A program made the translations under genes and the position numbers. DNA of 64,000 nucleotides from Microbacterium pullorum (GTDB lineage Bacteria > Actinomycetota > Actinomycetes > Actinomycetales > Microbacteriaceae): NCBI RefSeq assembly GCF_014836535.1, contig NZ_JACSQP010000004.1, positions 247,715 through 311,714 of the forward strand, read 5' to 3'. Below the pieces are notes generated by a model. It saw only the letters and a program-made list of their open reading frames with translations, made no database searches and was not told where the DNA came from. Shown here piece by piece: positions 50,303-60,877 of this stretch; within the stretch, counting starts at the first letter, position 1, and each line of letters starts with the position of its first letter.

Positions 50303-51289
50303 ATGCGATTCGGACTCTTCATCCCCCAGGGCTGGCGCTTCGATCTGGTCGGCATCGACCCGGCGGAGCACTGGGCCACCATGCGCACCCTCGCCCAGCA
50401 GGCCGACGCCGGCCCCTGGGAGTCGCTGTGGGTGTACGACCATTTCCACACCACGCCCGTCGCGAGCGAGGAAGCCACCCACGAGGCGTGGACGCTGATG
50501 TCCGCGTTCGCGGCATCGACCGACCGCATCCGGCTCGGCCAGATGTGCACGTGCATGAGCTACCGCAACCCCGCCTACCTCGCCAAGGTCGCCGCGACCG
50601 TCGACGCGATCTCGGGCGGGCGCACCGAGATGGGCATCGGCGGCGGCTGGTACGAACACGAGTGGCGCGCATACGGCTACGGCTTCCCGCCGATCGCCGA
50701 GCGTCTCGGGCGCCTGCGCGAAGGCGTGGAGATCATGCACCAGGCGTGGACGACGGGGTCGGCGACCCTCGAGGGCCGGTATTACACCGCCGACGGGGCG
50801 ATCGTGCGCCCGCTCCCGCTGCAACGGGGCGGCATTCCGCTGTGGATCGCCGGCGGCGGCGAGAAGGTGACCCTGAAGATCGCGGCGACCTACGCGTCAT
50901 ACACGAACTTCGCCGGGTCGATCGAGGAGTTCACCCACAAGTCCGAGGTGCTGCGCGGCCACTGCGACGCCCTCGGCCGCGACTTCGGCGACATCACCCG
51001 CTCGTCGAACTTCAACACCGTCATCGCCGACACCGAGGCGGAGGTCGCCGACCGCGTCGCGGCGGTCGTCGCGCGCCTCGCGCCGTTCGTCGGGGCGGAG
51101 CGGGCCGCGCACATCGAGCAGGACTACCGCGAGTCCCCGGCCGTGGGCACGCCCGAGCAGGTCGCCGAGCGGCTCGCCGCCCGGGCGGCGGCGGGCCTCG
51201 GCTACGCGATCCACTACTTCCCCGAGGCGGCCTACGACCGTTCGGGCATCGAGCTGTTCGAGCGCGAGGTGGTCCCGGCGCTCAGCTGA
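50303..51289 (+). CDS. LLM class oxidoreductase, F420-dependent type
   Basis: A 328-residue luciferase-like TIM-barrel protein of the TIGR03560-like F420 group. RFGLFIPQGWRFDLVGIDPA, WESLWVYDHFHTTP, RIRLGQMCTCMSYRNPAYLA, GRTEMGIGGGWYEHEWRAYG and the late GIPLWIAGGGEKVTLKIAA are typical. Hydride donor F420 is assumed because of family and of cofE in the window. The electron acceptor is unknown. It is monocistronic, ends 44 bases before the GH3 gene, and both are probably leaderless. Confidence 0.87.
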   Translation: MRFGLFIPQGWRFDLVGIDPAEHWATMRTLAQQADAGPWESLWVYDHFHTTPVASEEATHEAWTLMSAFAASTDRIRLGQMCTCMSYRNPAYLAKVAATVDAISGGRTEMGIGGGWYEHEWRAYGYGFPPIAERLGRLREGVEIMHQAWTTGSATLEGRYYTADGAIVRPLPLQRGGIPLWIAGGGEKVTLKIAATYASYTNFAGSIEEFTHKSEVLRGHCDALGRDFGDITRSSNFNTVIADTEAEVADRVAAVVARLAPFVGAERAAHIEQDYRESPAVGTPEQVAERLAARAAAGLGYAIHYFPEAAYDRSGIELFEREVVPALS

Positions 51290-51321
51290 CCGGCGCCCGC
51301 GCGCCGGCGTGGCCGGTGACA

Positions 51322-51327
51322 TATGGT
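51322..51327 (+). promoter_or_regulatory. -10 box for leaderless GH3 transcript
   Basis: TATGGT ends 6 bases before ATG 51334; no ribosome-binding sequence is present. Confidence 0.55.
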
Positions 51328-51333
51328 GTCGCC

Positions 51334-53607
51334 ATGACACCGCAGTCACGCCCGTCGGCATCCGATCTCACCATCCAGGAGTCCGCGTCGCTCACCAGCG
51401 GCGCGGACTTCTGGACCACCAAGGCCGTCCCGCGCGTCGGCATCCCCTCGATCATGCTGACCGATGGGCCGCACGGTCTGCGCAAGCAGGTGGGCGCCAC
51501 CGACCACCTGGGTCTCGGGGCGAGCGTGCCGGCGACGTGCTTCCCGCCCGCCGTCGCGCTCGGGTCGTCGTTCGATGAGGACCTGGTGGAGCGCGTCGGC
51601 GCGGCCCTCGGGCTCGAGGCGGCCATCGAAGACGTCGCCGTGGTGCTCGGCCCCGGCATCAACATCAAGCGCTCGCCGCTGTGCGGACGCAACTTCGAGT
51701 ACTACTCCGAGGACCCGCTGGTGTCGGGGGTGCTCGGGGCGGCGGCGGTGCGCGGCATCCAGTCCCGCGGCGTCGGGGCGTCGCTGAAGCACTTCGCGGC
51801 GAACAACCAGGAGACCGACCGGCTGCGGGTGAGTGCCGACGTCGATCCGCGGCCGTTGCGGGAGATCTACCTGCGCGGGTTCCACCGGGTCGTCACCGAG
51901 GCACGGCCCTGGACGGTGATGTGTTCGTACAACCGCATCAACGGGGTGTACGCCTCGGAGGACCCGTGGCTGCTCACCCGGGTGCTGCGCGACGAGTGGG
52001 GGTTCGAGGGTCTCGTCGTGTCGGACTGGGGTGCGGTCGAGGACCGCGTGGCCGGGGTCGTGGCGGGCCTGGACCTCGAGATGCCGGCCAGCGGCGGACG
52101 CACCGACGCGCAGCTGGTCGCGGCCGTCGAGGACGGCACGCTCGACGAGGCGGCGGTCCGCCTCGCCGCCTCGCGGGTGATCGACCTCGTCGAGCGGGCC
52201 GACCGCAGGCCCGCGGCTCCCGGCCCGCTCGACGTCGACGCGCACCACGCCCTCGCCCGCGAGGCGGCAGGCCGCTCGATCGTGCTGCTGAAGAACGACG
52301 GTGCGGTGCTGCCGCTGCCCCGCGACGCGTCGCTCGCCGTCATCGGGGCGTTCGCGGCCGAGCCTCGCTACCAGGGCGCGGGGTCGTCACTCATCAACCC
52401 GACGCGGCTCGACACCGCCCTGGAGGAGATCCTCGCGCTCGCCGAGGGTGACGTCGTCTACGCGGCGGGCTTCACGCTCGACGGCGGTGACGAGGACGAC
52501 ACCCCGGATGCCGCAGCCCTCGTGGCCGAAGCGGTCGAGGCCGCGGCGGCCGCCGACACGGCCGTCGTGTTCCTCGGGCTCCCCGCCGCCACGGAGTCGG
52601 AGGGCTTCGACCGCGACCACATCGATCTGCCCGCCGACCAGTCGGCGCTGCTCGCCGCCGTCGTCGAGGCCAACCCGCGCACCGTCGTCGTGCTCTCCCA
52701 CGGCGGCGTCGTGGCGCTGCCCTTCCGCGACGACGTCCCCGCGATCGTCGAGGGCTGGCTGCTCGGCCAGGCGGGCGGCGGGGCGACCGCCGACGTACTG
52801 TTCGGCGTGGTCAACCCCTCGGCCAAGCTCACCGAGACCATTCCGCTGCGGCTGGAGGACACCGCCGCCTTCGGCAACTTTCCGGGGGAGTTCGGCCACG
52901 TCCGCTACGGCGAGGGCATTCTCGTCGGCTACCGCTGGTTCGACGCCCGCTCATTGCCGGTGGCGTACCCGTTCGGTCATGGCCTGTCCTACACCTCGTT
53001 CGCGTACGGGCCGCCCGCGGCATCCGTCGACGGTGAGGCGCTGCGGGTCACGGTGACCGTCACCAACACCGGCGGGCGTGCCGGGCGGGAGGTCGTGCAG
53101 CTGTACACGGCCGTGCCGGCCTCGACGGTGCCGCGTGCGCCGCGCGAACTGCGCGCCTTCGCCGGCGTGACGCTGGAAGCGGGCGAGTCCCGCGAGGTCG
53201 AGCTCACCGTGCCCCTGGGCGACCTCGCCCACTGGGACCTGCGCCGCGACCGGTGGATCGTCGAAGGCGGTGAGTACCGCGTCGATGTCGCCGCCTCCAG
53301 CCGCGATGTGCGCGGCAGCGTCACCGTGACCGTCGTCGGCGACGAGGTGGTGCTGCCGCTGACGATGGCGTCGTCGGTGGCCGATCTGCTGTCCCACCCC
53401 GTCGTCGGCCCCATCGTGCAGGAGGCGATGGCGGGGTTGCTGGACGGGGCGGGCGCGGGGGCGGCCATGCCGGACGACGCCCTGCAGAAGATGATGGGGT
53501 CGTTCCCGATCGGCCGGCTCGCCGGCTTTCCCGGTCTGCCGGTCACGTTCGAGCAGATCGAGCAGCTCGTGGCCATGGCCGGCGCGGCGGACGAGGCCGA
53601 CGGCTGA
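51334..53607 (+). CDS. Glycoside hydrolase family 3 beta-glucosidase
   Basis: A 757-residue GH3 enzyme hydrolysing beta-glucosides or similar beta-linked sugars. The N-terminal barrel has LTDGPHGLRKQ, GPGINIKRSPLCGRNFEYYS, ASLKHFAANNQETDR and the nucleophile Asp231 in LVVSDWGAVEDRV; the alpha/beta sandwich follows (SIVLLKNDGAVLPLP), then a fibronectin-like domain (PFGHGLSYTSFAYG; VTVTNTGGRAGREVVQLYTA). About 75 further residues form a helical tail (from SVADLLSHPVVGPIVQEAMA) resembling the N-terminus of the convergent SDR. There is no signal peptide, so it acts on imported oligosaccharides. Confidence 0.93.
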   Translation: MTPQSRPSASDLTIQESASLTSGADFWTTKAVPRVGIPSIMLTDGPHGLRKQVGATDHLGLGASVPATCFPPAVALGSSFDEDLVERVGAALGLEAAIEDVAVVLGPGINIKRSPLCGRNFEYYSEDPLVSGVLGAAAVRGIQSRGVGASLKHFAANNQETDRLRVSADVDPRPLREIYLRGFHRVVTEARPWTVMCSYNRINGVYASEDPWLLTRVLRDEWGFEGLVVSDWGAVEDRVAGVVAGLDLEMPASGGRTDAQLVAAVEDGTLDEAAVRLAASRVIDLVERADRRPAAPGPLDVDAHHALAREAAGRSIVLLKNDGAVLPLPRDASLAVIGAFAAEPRYQGAGSSLINPTRLDTALEEILALAEGDVVYAAGFTLDGGDEDDTPDAAALVAEAVEAAAAADTAVVFLGLPAATESEGFDRDHIDLPADQSALLAAVVEANPRTVVVLSHGGVVALPFRDDVPAIVEGWLLGQAGGGATADVLFGVVNPSAKLTETIPLRLEDTAAFGNFPGEFGHVRYGEGILVGYRWFDARSLPVAYPFGHGLSYTSFAYGPPAASVDGEALRVTVTVTNTGGRAGREVVQLYTAVPASTVPRAPRELRAFAGVTLEAGESREVELTVPLGDLAHWDLRRDRWIVEGGEYRVDVAASSRDVRGSVTVTVVGDEVVLPLTMASSVADLLSHPVVGPIVQEAMAGLLDGAGAGAAMPDDALQKMMGSFPIGRLAGFPGLPVTFEQIEQLVAMAGAADEADG

Positions 53608-53623
53608 CACCGCCGGAAAGAGT

Positions 53624-53657
53624 GGGCCCCGGGGACGCAGACGCGCTCCCGGGGCCC
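53624..53657. terminator. Bidirectional 10-bp hairpin terminator
   Basis: GGGCCCCGGG (53624-53633) pairs perfectly with CCCGGGGCCC (53648-53657), between the convergent GH3 and SDR genes. Confidence 0.8.
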
Positions 53658-53675
53658 TGTCGGCGCCCGTTCGGG

Positions 53676-54737
53676 TCAGGCGGCCGACCATCCTCCGTCG
53701 CTGGCGAGGGTGACGCCGTTGACGTTCACGCCGTCATCGCTCAGCAGGAAGGTGATGGATGCCGCGAGGGCGTCGGCCTCGACGGGGTCGGGGAGGACCG
53801 CCATGGCGGTGCGCACGCGCTGCGCACCCAGCGGCGAGGCGAACCTCGCCTCGATGTTGGTGATCGTCGCGCCCGGGGCCACCGCGTTGCAGCGGATGCC
53901 GCTGGGCCCGTACATGAACGCGGTCGACTTGGTGAGCCCGACCACGGCGTGCTTCGACGCGGTGTAGGCGGCACCGGCGGCCGAGCCGCGCAGGGCCGCC
54001 TCGGAGGCGGTGTTGACGATCGAGCCGCCGCCCTGGGCGAGCATGGTGGGGATGACGGCGCGCGTGAGCTTCATGGTGCCGGTGAGGTTGATCGCGATGA
54101 CCCGGTCCCAGACGGCGTCGGTGAGTTCGCCGACCGGCGTCATGTCATCCATGATGCCGGCGATGTTCGCGAGCCCGTCGATCGTGTCGCCGGCCGCCTC
54201 GATGATGCGGGCGATGCCGGCGTCGTCGGTGATGTCCGCGACGATCGGGGTGATGTCCAAGCCCGGGTGCTCGGCGACGAACTCGTCCAGGCCCTCCTGG
54301 CTGACATCGACGGCGACGACGCGGCCGCCCTCACGCGCGACCCGCGACGCGGTGGCGCGACCGATGCCGGAGCCGGCGCCGGTGACGATGTGGGTCTGAC
54401 CGGTGAAACGGCCCTGGTCGAGGCGTTCGGTCCACTCGCGCAGCGGCACGGCCGACGCGGCGTCGGTCTGGGGCTCCGCCGTCTCTGCAGCGGCGACGGG
54501 CGCTCCTTCGGGCACTTCGCCGGCGGCGGCACGGCGGACGAGCTCGTCGAGCATCTCCTGGGTGAACGAGCCGCGGCTCAGCTTGATGAGGCGCTTGATC
54601 GCGAGGCGTTTGACCGGCTTGAACACCTCCGGGGTCTGGCCGCCCTGAGCGAGCATGTCGGCGAGGATGGCGTGGCCTGCCGGATCGGCGAGCCAGTCGG
54701 CGATGGCGGAATCTCCGGAGAGCGGTGCAGTGGCCAT
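53676..54737 (-). CDS. SDR family oxidoreductase with N-terminal helical extension
   Basis: A 353-residue protein. Residues from about 105 form a classical short-chain dehydrogenase: HIVTGAGSGIGRATASRVA (NAD(P) binding), NIAGIMDDM, INLTGTMKLT, catalytic Ser in IVNTASEAALRG and Tyr/Lys in AYTASKHAVVG. Residues 1-75 are an extra helical segment (AIADWLADPAGHAILADMLA; GSFTQEMLDELVRRAA) resembling the GH3 C-terminal tail across the terminator. The ATG 54737 is preceded by GAAGGGAAAG. It is divergent from the TetR gene with a shared operator and is likely its target. Substrate unknown. Confidence 0.87.
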   Translation of the reverse strand: MATAPLSGDSAIADWLADPAGHAILADMLAQGGQTPEVFKPVKRLAIKRLIKLSRGSFTQEMLDELVRRAAAGEVPEGAPVAAAETAEPQTDAASAVPLREWTERLDQGRFTGQTHIVTGAGSGIGRATASRVAREGGRVVAVDVSQEGLDEFVAEHPGLDITPIVADITDDAGIARIIEAAGDTIDGLANIAGIMDDMTPVGELTDAVWDRVIAINLTGTMKLTRAVIPTMLAQGGGSIVNTASEAALRGSAAGAAYTASKHAVVGLTKSTAFMYGPSGIRCNAVAPGATITNIEARFASPLGAQRVRTAMAVLPDPVEADALAASITFLLSDDGVNVNGVTLASDGGWSAA

Positions 54738-54750
54738 GGTCTTTCCCTTC

Positions 54751-54772
54751 TACCGGACAAGTATGTCCGGTA
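54751..54772. promoter_or_regulatory. Perfect TetR-type operator between SDR and TetR genes
   Basis: TACCGGACA and TGTCCGGTA are perfect 9-base arms separated by AGTA. The site lies 14 bases before the SDR start and covers the expected -35 region of the tetR promoter, fitting repression of both genes. Confidence 0.85.
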
Positions 54773-54773
54773 T

Positions 54774-54779
54774 TAACGT
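54774..54779 (+). promoter_or_regulatory. -10 box for leaderless tetR transcript
   Basis: TAACGT ends 6 bases before GTG 54786. The operator occupies the region just upstream. Confidence 0.5.
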
Positions 54780-54785
54780 ATACCC

Positions 54786-55352
54786 GTGGACATTGAAGGG
54801 GAAGTGCCTCGCAAGGCCAACCGCGGGCCCGCCGCCGGACCCGAGAACCGCCGCGCGCTGCTGCGGGCCGCCCGCGAGGTGTTCACCGAGTCGGGCCTGT
54901 CGGCGCCGTTCTCCGCGGTGGCCAAGCGCGCCGGCGTCGGGCAGGGGAGCCTGTACCGCCACTTCCCCGACCGCACGGCGCTGGCGGCGGCCATCTTCGA
55001 GGAGAACGTCGCGGAGATCGAGGTGTTCCTGGCGCCCGAGGAGCGCACCCTCGACGACCTCTTCGACGTCATCTCCGACCAGGCCGTCGTCTCCACCGCG
55101 CTCATCGACCTGACGGTCGGCAACCGTCACGATCCCGCCGTGATCGCCCTCGGCGCGCGCTTCCGCGAGGTGGTCGAGCGGCTCCTCGCCCGGGAGCGGG
55201 CCGCGGGTCGCGTCGGCGCGCACGTCGACGCCGCCGACATCATGCTGGCGGCGGGGATGCTCGCGGGCGAGCTGTCGCGCATCGATGAAGCCGAGCGGGC
55301 CGAGACGTCGGCGCGGGCGCGGCGGCAGTTCCGGCGCGCGTTCGCTGCGTGA
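54786..55352 (+). CDS. TetR/AcrR family transcriptional regulator
   Basis: A 188-residue repressor. The helix-turn-helix domain is clear at residues 15-65 (LLRAAREVFTESGLSAPFSA, VAKRAGVGQGSLYRHFPDRT), followed by a helical ligand domain. GTG 54786 is chosen because it is 6 bases past a -10 box and keeps the family N-terminus. It diverges from the SDR gene and a perfect dyad lies between, so it very probably represses SDR and itself. The ligand is unknown. Confidence 0.9.
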   Translation: MDIEGEVPRKANRGPAAGPENRRALLRAAREVFTESGLSAPFSAVAKRAGVGQGSLYRHFPDRTALAAAIFEENVAEIEVFLAPEERTLDDLFDVISDQAVVSTALIDLTVGNRHDPAVIALGARFREVVERLLARERAAGRVGAHVDAADIMLAAGMLAGELSRIDEAERAETSARARRQFRRAFAA

Positions 55353-55391
55353 GCCGCCGAGTGCCCGGTGCCGCTGCAGCGGCGTGCCCGC

Positions 55392-56237
<846 letters not shown>

Positions 56238-56283
56238 TCACGCCGCGGGGGACGGATGCCGCGGCTCACGACCGACGTTAGAA

Positions 56284-56325
56284 CGCATCGTTCCCCGCAC
56301 GCCAGGGGTTGCGGGGAACGATGCG
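56284..56325. terminator. Perfect 16-bp hairpin terminator after galK
   Basis: CGCATCGTTCCCCGCA (56284-56299) pairs with 56310-56325 at all 16 positions with a 10-base loop. It starts 18 bases beyond the galK stop on the minus strand. Confidence 0.85.
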
Positions 56326-56343
56326 GTCCGGACAGTACGTGGC

Positions 56344-57543
56344 TCAGGCGTCGCGGGCGGGGCCTGCCGACGGCGACACGGTGAAGATGTGCGGCGCGGT
56401 GAACCCGGCGGCGTCGAATGCCCGGGTCACAGCCTCGGTCACCTGCGCCACCCGGTCGTGCTCCACGAGGGCGATCGCGGAGCCGCCGAAGCCGCCACCG
56501 GTCATGCGGGCACCGAGGGCGCCGGCGGCGACGGCCGCCTCGACGGCGGTGTCGAGCTCGGGCACCGAGATCTCGAAGTCGTCGCGCATGGAGGCGTGCG
56601 AGGCGTCGAGGAGGCCGCCGATCGCGCGAGGCCCGTCGGTGCGGAGGGCCTCGACGGTGTCGAGCACGCGCTGGTTCTCGGTCACGACGTGGCGCACCCG
56701 CCGGAAGGTGACATCGTCCATCAGCTCCTGGGCGCGGTCGAGATCGGCCACCGAGACGTCGCGCAGCGACGGCACGCCCATGATCGCGGCGCCCTGCTCG
56801 CACGACGCGCGGCGCTCGCCGTAGCCGCCCGTGGAGTGGGCGTGCTTGACGCGCGTGTCGATCACGACGAGCTCGAGTCCCGCGGGTGCGAAACCGAGGT
56901 CGACGACCTGGGCTTCGAGCGTGCGGCAATCGAGGAAGATGGCGGCGTCGGGCTGCCCCAGCGTCGACGCCATCTGGTCCATGATGCCGGTGGGTGCGCC
57001 CACCGCCTCGTTCTCGGCGCGGCGGCCGACCTGGGCGAGCGTCGCCCCGTCGAGGGAGAGGTCCCACGCGGCGGACAGCGCGGCGGCCGTGGCGCCCTCG
57101 AGCGCGGCCGACGACGACAGGCCGGCGCCGACGGGGACGTCGGAGGCGAAGGCGAGGTCGACGCCGGTGACCGCATCGGGGGTGAGGCTGGCGGCGTGCA
57201 TGAGCGCCCAGGCGACCCCGAGCGGGTAGGCCGACCACTCCGGCACGCGCGGGGCGCCGTCGCTCGGGAAGAGCGCGTCGAGGTCGGCCAGGGCCACCTC
57301 CACCGGCTCCGGGTCGAAGGTCGAGGCCACGCGGATGCGGCCGTCGGTGCGGGGCGCCACGGCGACACGGGTGCGCTGCGGCGTCGCGAACGGCAGCACG
57401 AAGCCGTCGTTGTAGTCGGTGTGCTCACCGATGAGGTTGACCCGACCGGGGGCCGACCAGACGCTCTCCGGCTCGTGACCGGTGAGGTCGACGAACAGGT
57501 CGCGGGCGGCGCGCACCGAGGATGCGGCAGAGGACTCGGTCAC
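56344..57543 (-). CDS. galK: Galactokinase
   Basis: A 399-residue GHMP kinase that phosphorylates D-galactose at C1. The signature GRVNLIGEHTDYNDG is near residue 35, PVGAGLSSSAALEGA forms the ATP loop, NEAVGAPTGIMDQMAS follows and GARMTGGGFGGSAIAL closes the family pattern. GTG 57543 overlaps the galT stop by 4 bases (GTGA). It is second in the galT-galK operon under the divergent LacI regulator. Confidence 0.95.
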   Translation of the reverse strand: MTESSAASSVRAARDLFVDLTGHEPESVWSAPGRVNLIGEHTDYNDGFVLPFATPQRTRVAVAPRTDGRIRVASTFDPEPVEVALADLDALFPSDGAPRVPEWSAYPLGVAWALMHAASLTPDAVTGVDLAFASDVPVGAGLSSSAALEGATAAALSAAWDLSLDGATLAQVGRRAENEAVGAPTGIMDQMASTLGQPDAAIFLDCRTLEAQVVDLGFAPAGLELVVIDTRVKHAHSTGGYGERRASCEQGAAIMGVPSLRDVSVADLDRAQELMDDVTFRRVRHVVTENQRVLDTVEALRTDGPRAIGGLLDASHASMRDDFEISVPELDTAVEAAVAAGALGARMTGGGFGGSAIALVEHDRVAQVTEAVTRAFDAAGFTAPHIFTVSPSAGPARDA

Positions 57544-58715
57544 AGGGACACTCCTTCGATGGCGGTGCGCAGCCGGTCGGCGGCGACTTCGGGGGGAACG
57601 TCGCCGATCCAGGCCCCCATGGCCGCCTCGCTGCCGGCGAGGAACTTGAGCTTGTCGGCGGCGCGGCGGGGACTGGTCAGCTGCAGGTTGAGGCGTACGG
57701 TGTCGCGGCCGTGGCGCACCGGCGCCTGGTGCCAGGCGGCGATGTACGGCGTCGGGGAGTCGTACAGCGCGTCGACGCCGCGCAGCAGCCGCAGGTACAG
57801 CGGCGCCAGTTCGTCGCGCTCGGCGTCGGAAGTCTCGCTGAAGTCGGCCACGTGACGGTGCGGCAGCAGGTGCACCTCCAGCGGCCAGCGGGCCGCGAAC
57901 GGCACGAACGCCGTCCAGTGCTCGCCGCTGAAGAGCACCCGTTCGCTGCCGCGCTCGAAGTCGAGGATGCGCTGGAAGAGATCGGGAGCGGTGCGGTCGA
58001 TCGAGTCGAGCAGACGGGTCGTGCGCGGCGTGATGTACGGGTAGGCGTAGATCTGGCCGTGGGGGTGGGGGAGGGTCACACCGATCGCCTCGCCGCGGTT
58101 CTCGAACGGGAACACCTGCTCGACGCCGGGGAGGGCGGACAGGGCGGCGGTGCGGTCTGCCCACGCCTCGATGACGGTGCGGGCGCGGGTGACCGACTGA
58201 GTGCCGAAGGAGCCGGAGTGCTCGGGGCTGAAGCACACCACTTCGCACCGGCCGACCGAGGACCGGGTGCGACCGAGCCCGAGGTGCTCGAGGTCGTCGA
58301 TGCCGCGCGGCGGGTCGCCGGCGGCGGGGGCGTCGCCGTGCGCTTCGGCGAGGGCGGGCCCGAACGAGGGGGACTTGTTCTCGAACACGGCGACGTCGTA
58401 CCGCGAGGGGATCTCCGACGGGTTGGTGGGGGTCTGCGGCGAGAGCGGGTCGAGCTCGGCCGGCGGCAGGAACGCGCGGTTCTGCCGGGAGGCGGCCACC
58501 GAGATCCAGTCGCCGGTCAGGATGTCCTGGCGCATCGTGGCGGTCGCCGGGCGCGGGTCGAGCGTGCGCGCGTCGATGGCGCGCTCCGGGCCGAGCGTCG
58601 TGTCGGGATCGTCGAAGTAGATGAGCTCCCGGCCGTCAGCCAGTCGCGTGGGACGTTTGACGACACCGGCCCCGAGGGTGACGGCGTCAAGATCGTGCTG
58701 CTCTGGCATGTTCAC
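57540..58715 (-). CDS. galT: Galactose-1-phosphate uridylyltransferase
   Basis: A 391-residue HIT-superfamily enzyme exchanging UDP-glucose and galactose 1-phosphate. The nucleophile motif HPHGQIYAYP is at His217-His219, with DWISVAASRQNRAF and FENKSPSFGP before it and FVPFAARWPLEVHLLPHRHV (second His block) after. Start: GTG 58715, which lies 6 bases after a TAGCAT -10 box; ATG 58709 two codons in is the alternative. Two operators flank its promoter. Confidence 0.95.
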   Translation of the reverse strand: MNMPEQHDLDAVTLGAGVVKRPTRLADGRELIYFDDPDTTLGPERAIDARTLDPRPATATMRQDILTGDWISVAASRQNRAFLPPAELDPLSPQTPTNPSEIPSRYDVAVFENKSPSFGPALAEAHGDAPAAGDPPRGIDDLEHLGLGRTRSSVGRCEVVCFSPEHSGSFGTQSVTRARTVIEAWADRTAALSALPGVEQVFPFENRGEAIGVTLPHPHGQIYAYPYITPRTTRLLDSIDRTAPDLFQRILDFERGSERVLFSGEHWTAFVPFAARWPLEVHLLPHRHVADFSETSDAERDELAPLYLRLLRGVDALYDSPTPYIAAWHQAPVRHGRDTVRLNLQLTSPRRAADKLKFLAGSEAAMGAWIGDVPPEVAADRLRTAIEGVSL

Positions 58716-58752
58716 GTCAACATGCTATGTCGGGCGTGTGTTATCGTCAACA
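58709..58752. promoter_or_regulatory. galT promoter and paired LacI-type operators
   Basis: TGTTCACGTCAACA (58709-58722) and TGTTATCGTCAACA (58739-58752) share the dyad TGTTnnCGnnAACA with a central CG and lie 30 bases (about three helical turns) apart, suited to cooperative LacI binding. TAGCAT on the minus strand (58722-58727) sits between and ends 6 bases before GTG 58715, so galT is probably leaderless. Confidence 0.8.
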
Positions 58753-58774
58753 TCACTTGGTCAGAGAGGATGCC

Positions 58775-59827
58775 GTGGCCCCCGACCCGATGACGGATCC
58801 CGAGCGGTCCACCGGTGCCCCCACACTCCGACGCCGGGTGTCGATGCTCGACGTCGCCGCCCGGGCGGGCGTGTCGGGCCAGACCGTGTCACGGGTGGTC
58901 AACGGCAGCCCACGCGTGGACCCCGCCACCCGGCAGCGCGTCGAACAGGCGATGGCCGACCTCGGCTACCGCCCGCACCGCGCGGCGCGGGCGCTGCGCA
59001 CCGGACGCACCCAGACGATCGGCCTCGTCGCGACCACGCTCGCCACCATCGGCAACTCCCGCATGCTGCAGGCGGTCGTCGAGGCGGCAGCCGGCCGCGG
59101 CTACGCCGTCACCGTCGTGACGCTCGATGCGGCATCCGGCATCGGGGATGCCTTCGCCCGGTTGCGCGACCAGGGGGTCGACGGGGCCATCGTGCTCAAC
59201 GAGGCGACCGCCGTCGTGAGGGATGCCACCGCGCCCGAGGGTCTCGCGCTCGTCGTCGTCGACTCGCCGCCCGACGATCGGTTCGCCGTCGTCGGCACCG
59301 ACCATGCCGCAGGCGCGCGGGCGGCGACCGCCCACCTGCTGCGCCTCGGCCACGACACGGTCTGGCACCTGGCCGGGCCCGAGCCGTCGTTCGCCGCGGG
59401 CGAGCGCGAGCGCGGCTGGCGTGAGGCGCTCAGCGCTGCCGGTCGCCCCGCGCCGCCGCCGGTGCGCGGCGACTGGACCGCAGCATCGGGGCGCGCGGCG
59501 GCCGCCGGGCTCGCCGGCGATGTGACCGCCGTCTTCGCGGCCAATGACCAGATGGCCCTCGGGCTGCTGCGCGCCCTCGCCGAGTCGGGTCGGCAGGTGC
59601 CCGACCGGGTCAGCGTCGTCGGGTTCGACGACGTCGCCGACGCGGCCGACTACCGGCCACCGCTGTCGACGGTGCGTCAGGACTTCGACGCGCTGGGCGC
59701 GGCGGCGGTGGCGGCGCTGGTCGGAGCCATCGAGGGCACGATCGACGGTGCCGGCCACGTGCCGGCGCTGCTGCCCGCGCCGCTCGTCGTGCGCGACAGC
59801 ACCGCGCCCCCGCCGCAACGCCCGTAG
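58775..59827 (+). CDS. LacI family regulator of the gal genes
   Basis: A 350-residue LacI repressor. The head VSMLDVAARAGVSGQTVSRV then VNG is followed by hinge YRPHRAARALRTG and sensor domain (IGLVATTLATIGNSRML, VFAANDQMALGLLRALAE, VSVVGFDDVADAADYRPPLS). GTG 58775 is preceded by AGAGAGGA; ATG 58790 is an alternative. It diverges from galT and both promoters are covered by the TGTTnnCGnnAACA sites, so it probably represses galTK and itself, with galactose or a galactoside as inducer. Confidence 0.88.
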   Translation: MAPDPMTDPERSTGAPTLRRRVSMLDVAARAGVSGQTVSRVVNGSPRVDPATRQRVEQAMADLGYRPHRAARALRTGRTQTIGLVATTLATIGNSRMLQAVVEAAAGRGYAVTVVTLDAASGIGDAFARLRDQGVDGAIVLNEATAVVRDATAPEGLALVVVDSPPDDRFAVVGTDHAAGARAATAHLLRLGHDTVWHLAGPEPSFAAGERERGWREALSAAGRPAPPPVRGDWTAASGRAAAAGLAGDVTAVFAANDQMALGLLRALAESGRQVPDRVSVVGFDDVADAADYRPPLSTVRQDFDALGAAAVAALVGAIEGTIDGAGHVPALLPAPLVVRDSTAPPPQRP

Positions 59828-59857
59828 CGCGCGGCGGGAGACGCGGGAGCGGCGGAG

Positions 59858-60835
<978 letters not shown>

Positions 60836-60877
60836 GACTCCATCCTGCCGGATGCCGCCGCGCCCCACCGACCCCGG

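Noticed and set aside
53676..54737. SDR N-terminal 75 residues as a mis-called start
   Set aside because: The extension is coherent, similar to the GH3 tail, and ATG 54737 has a good ribosome-binding sequence next to the operator.
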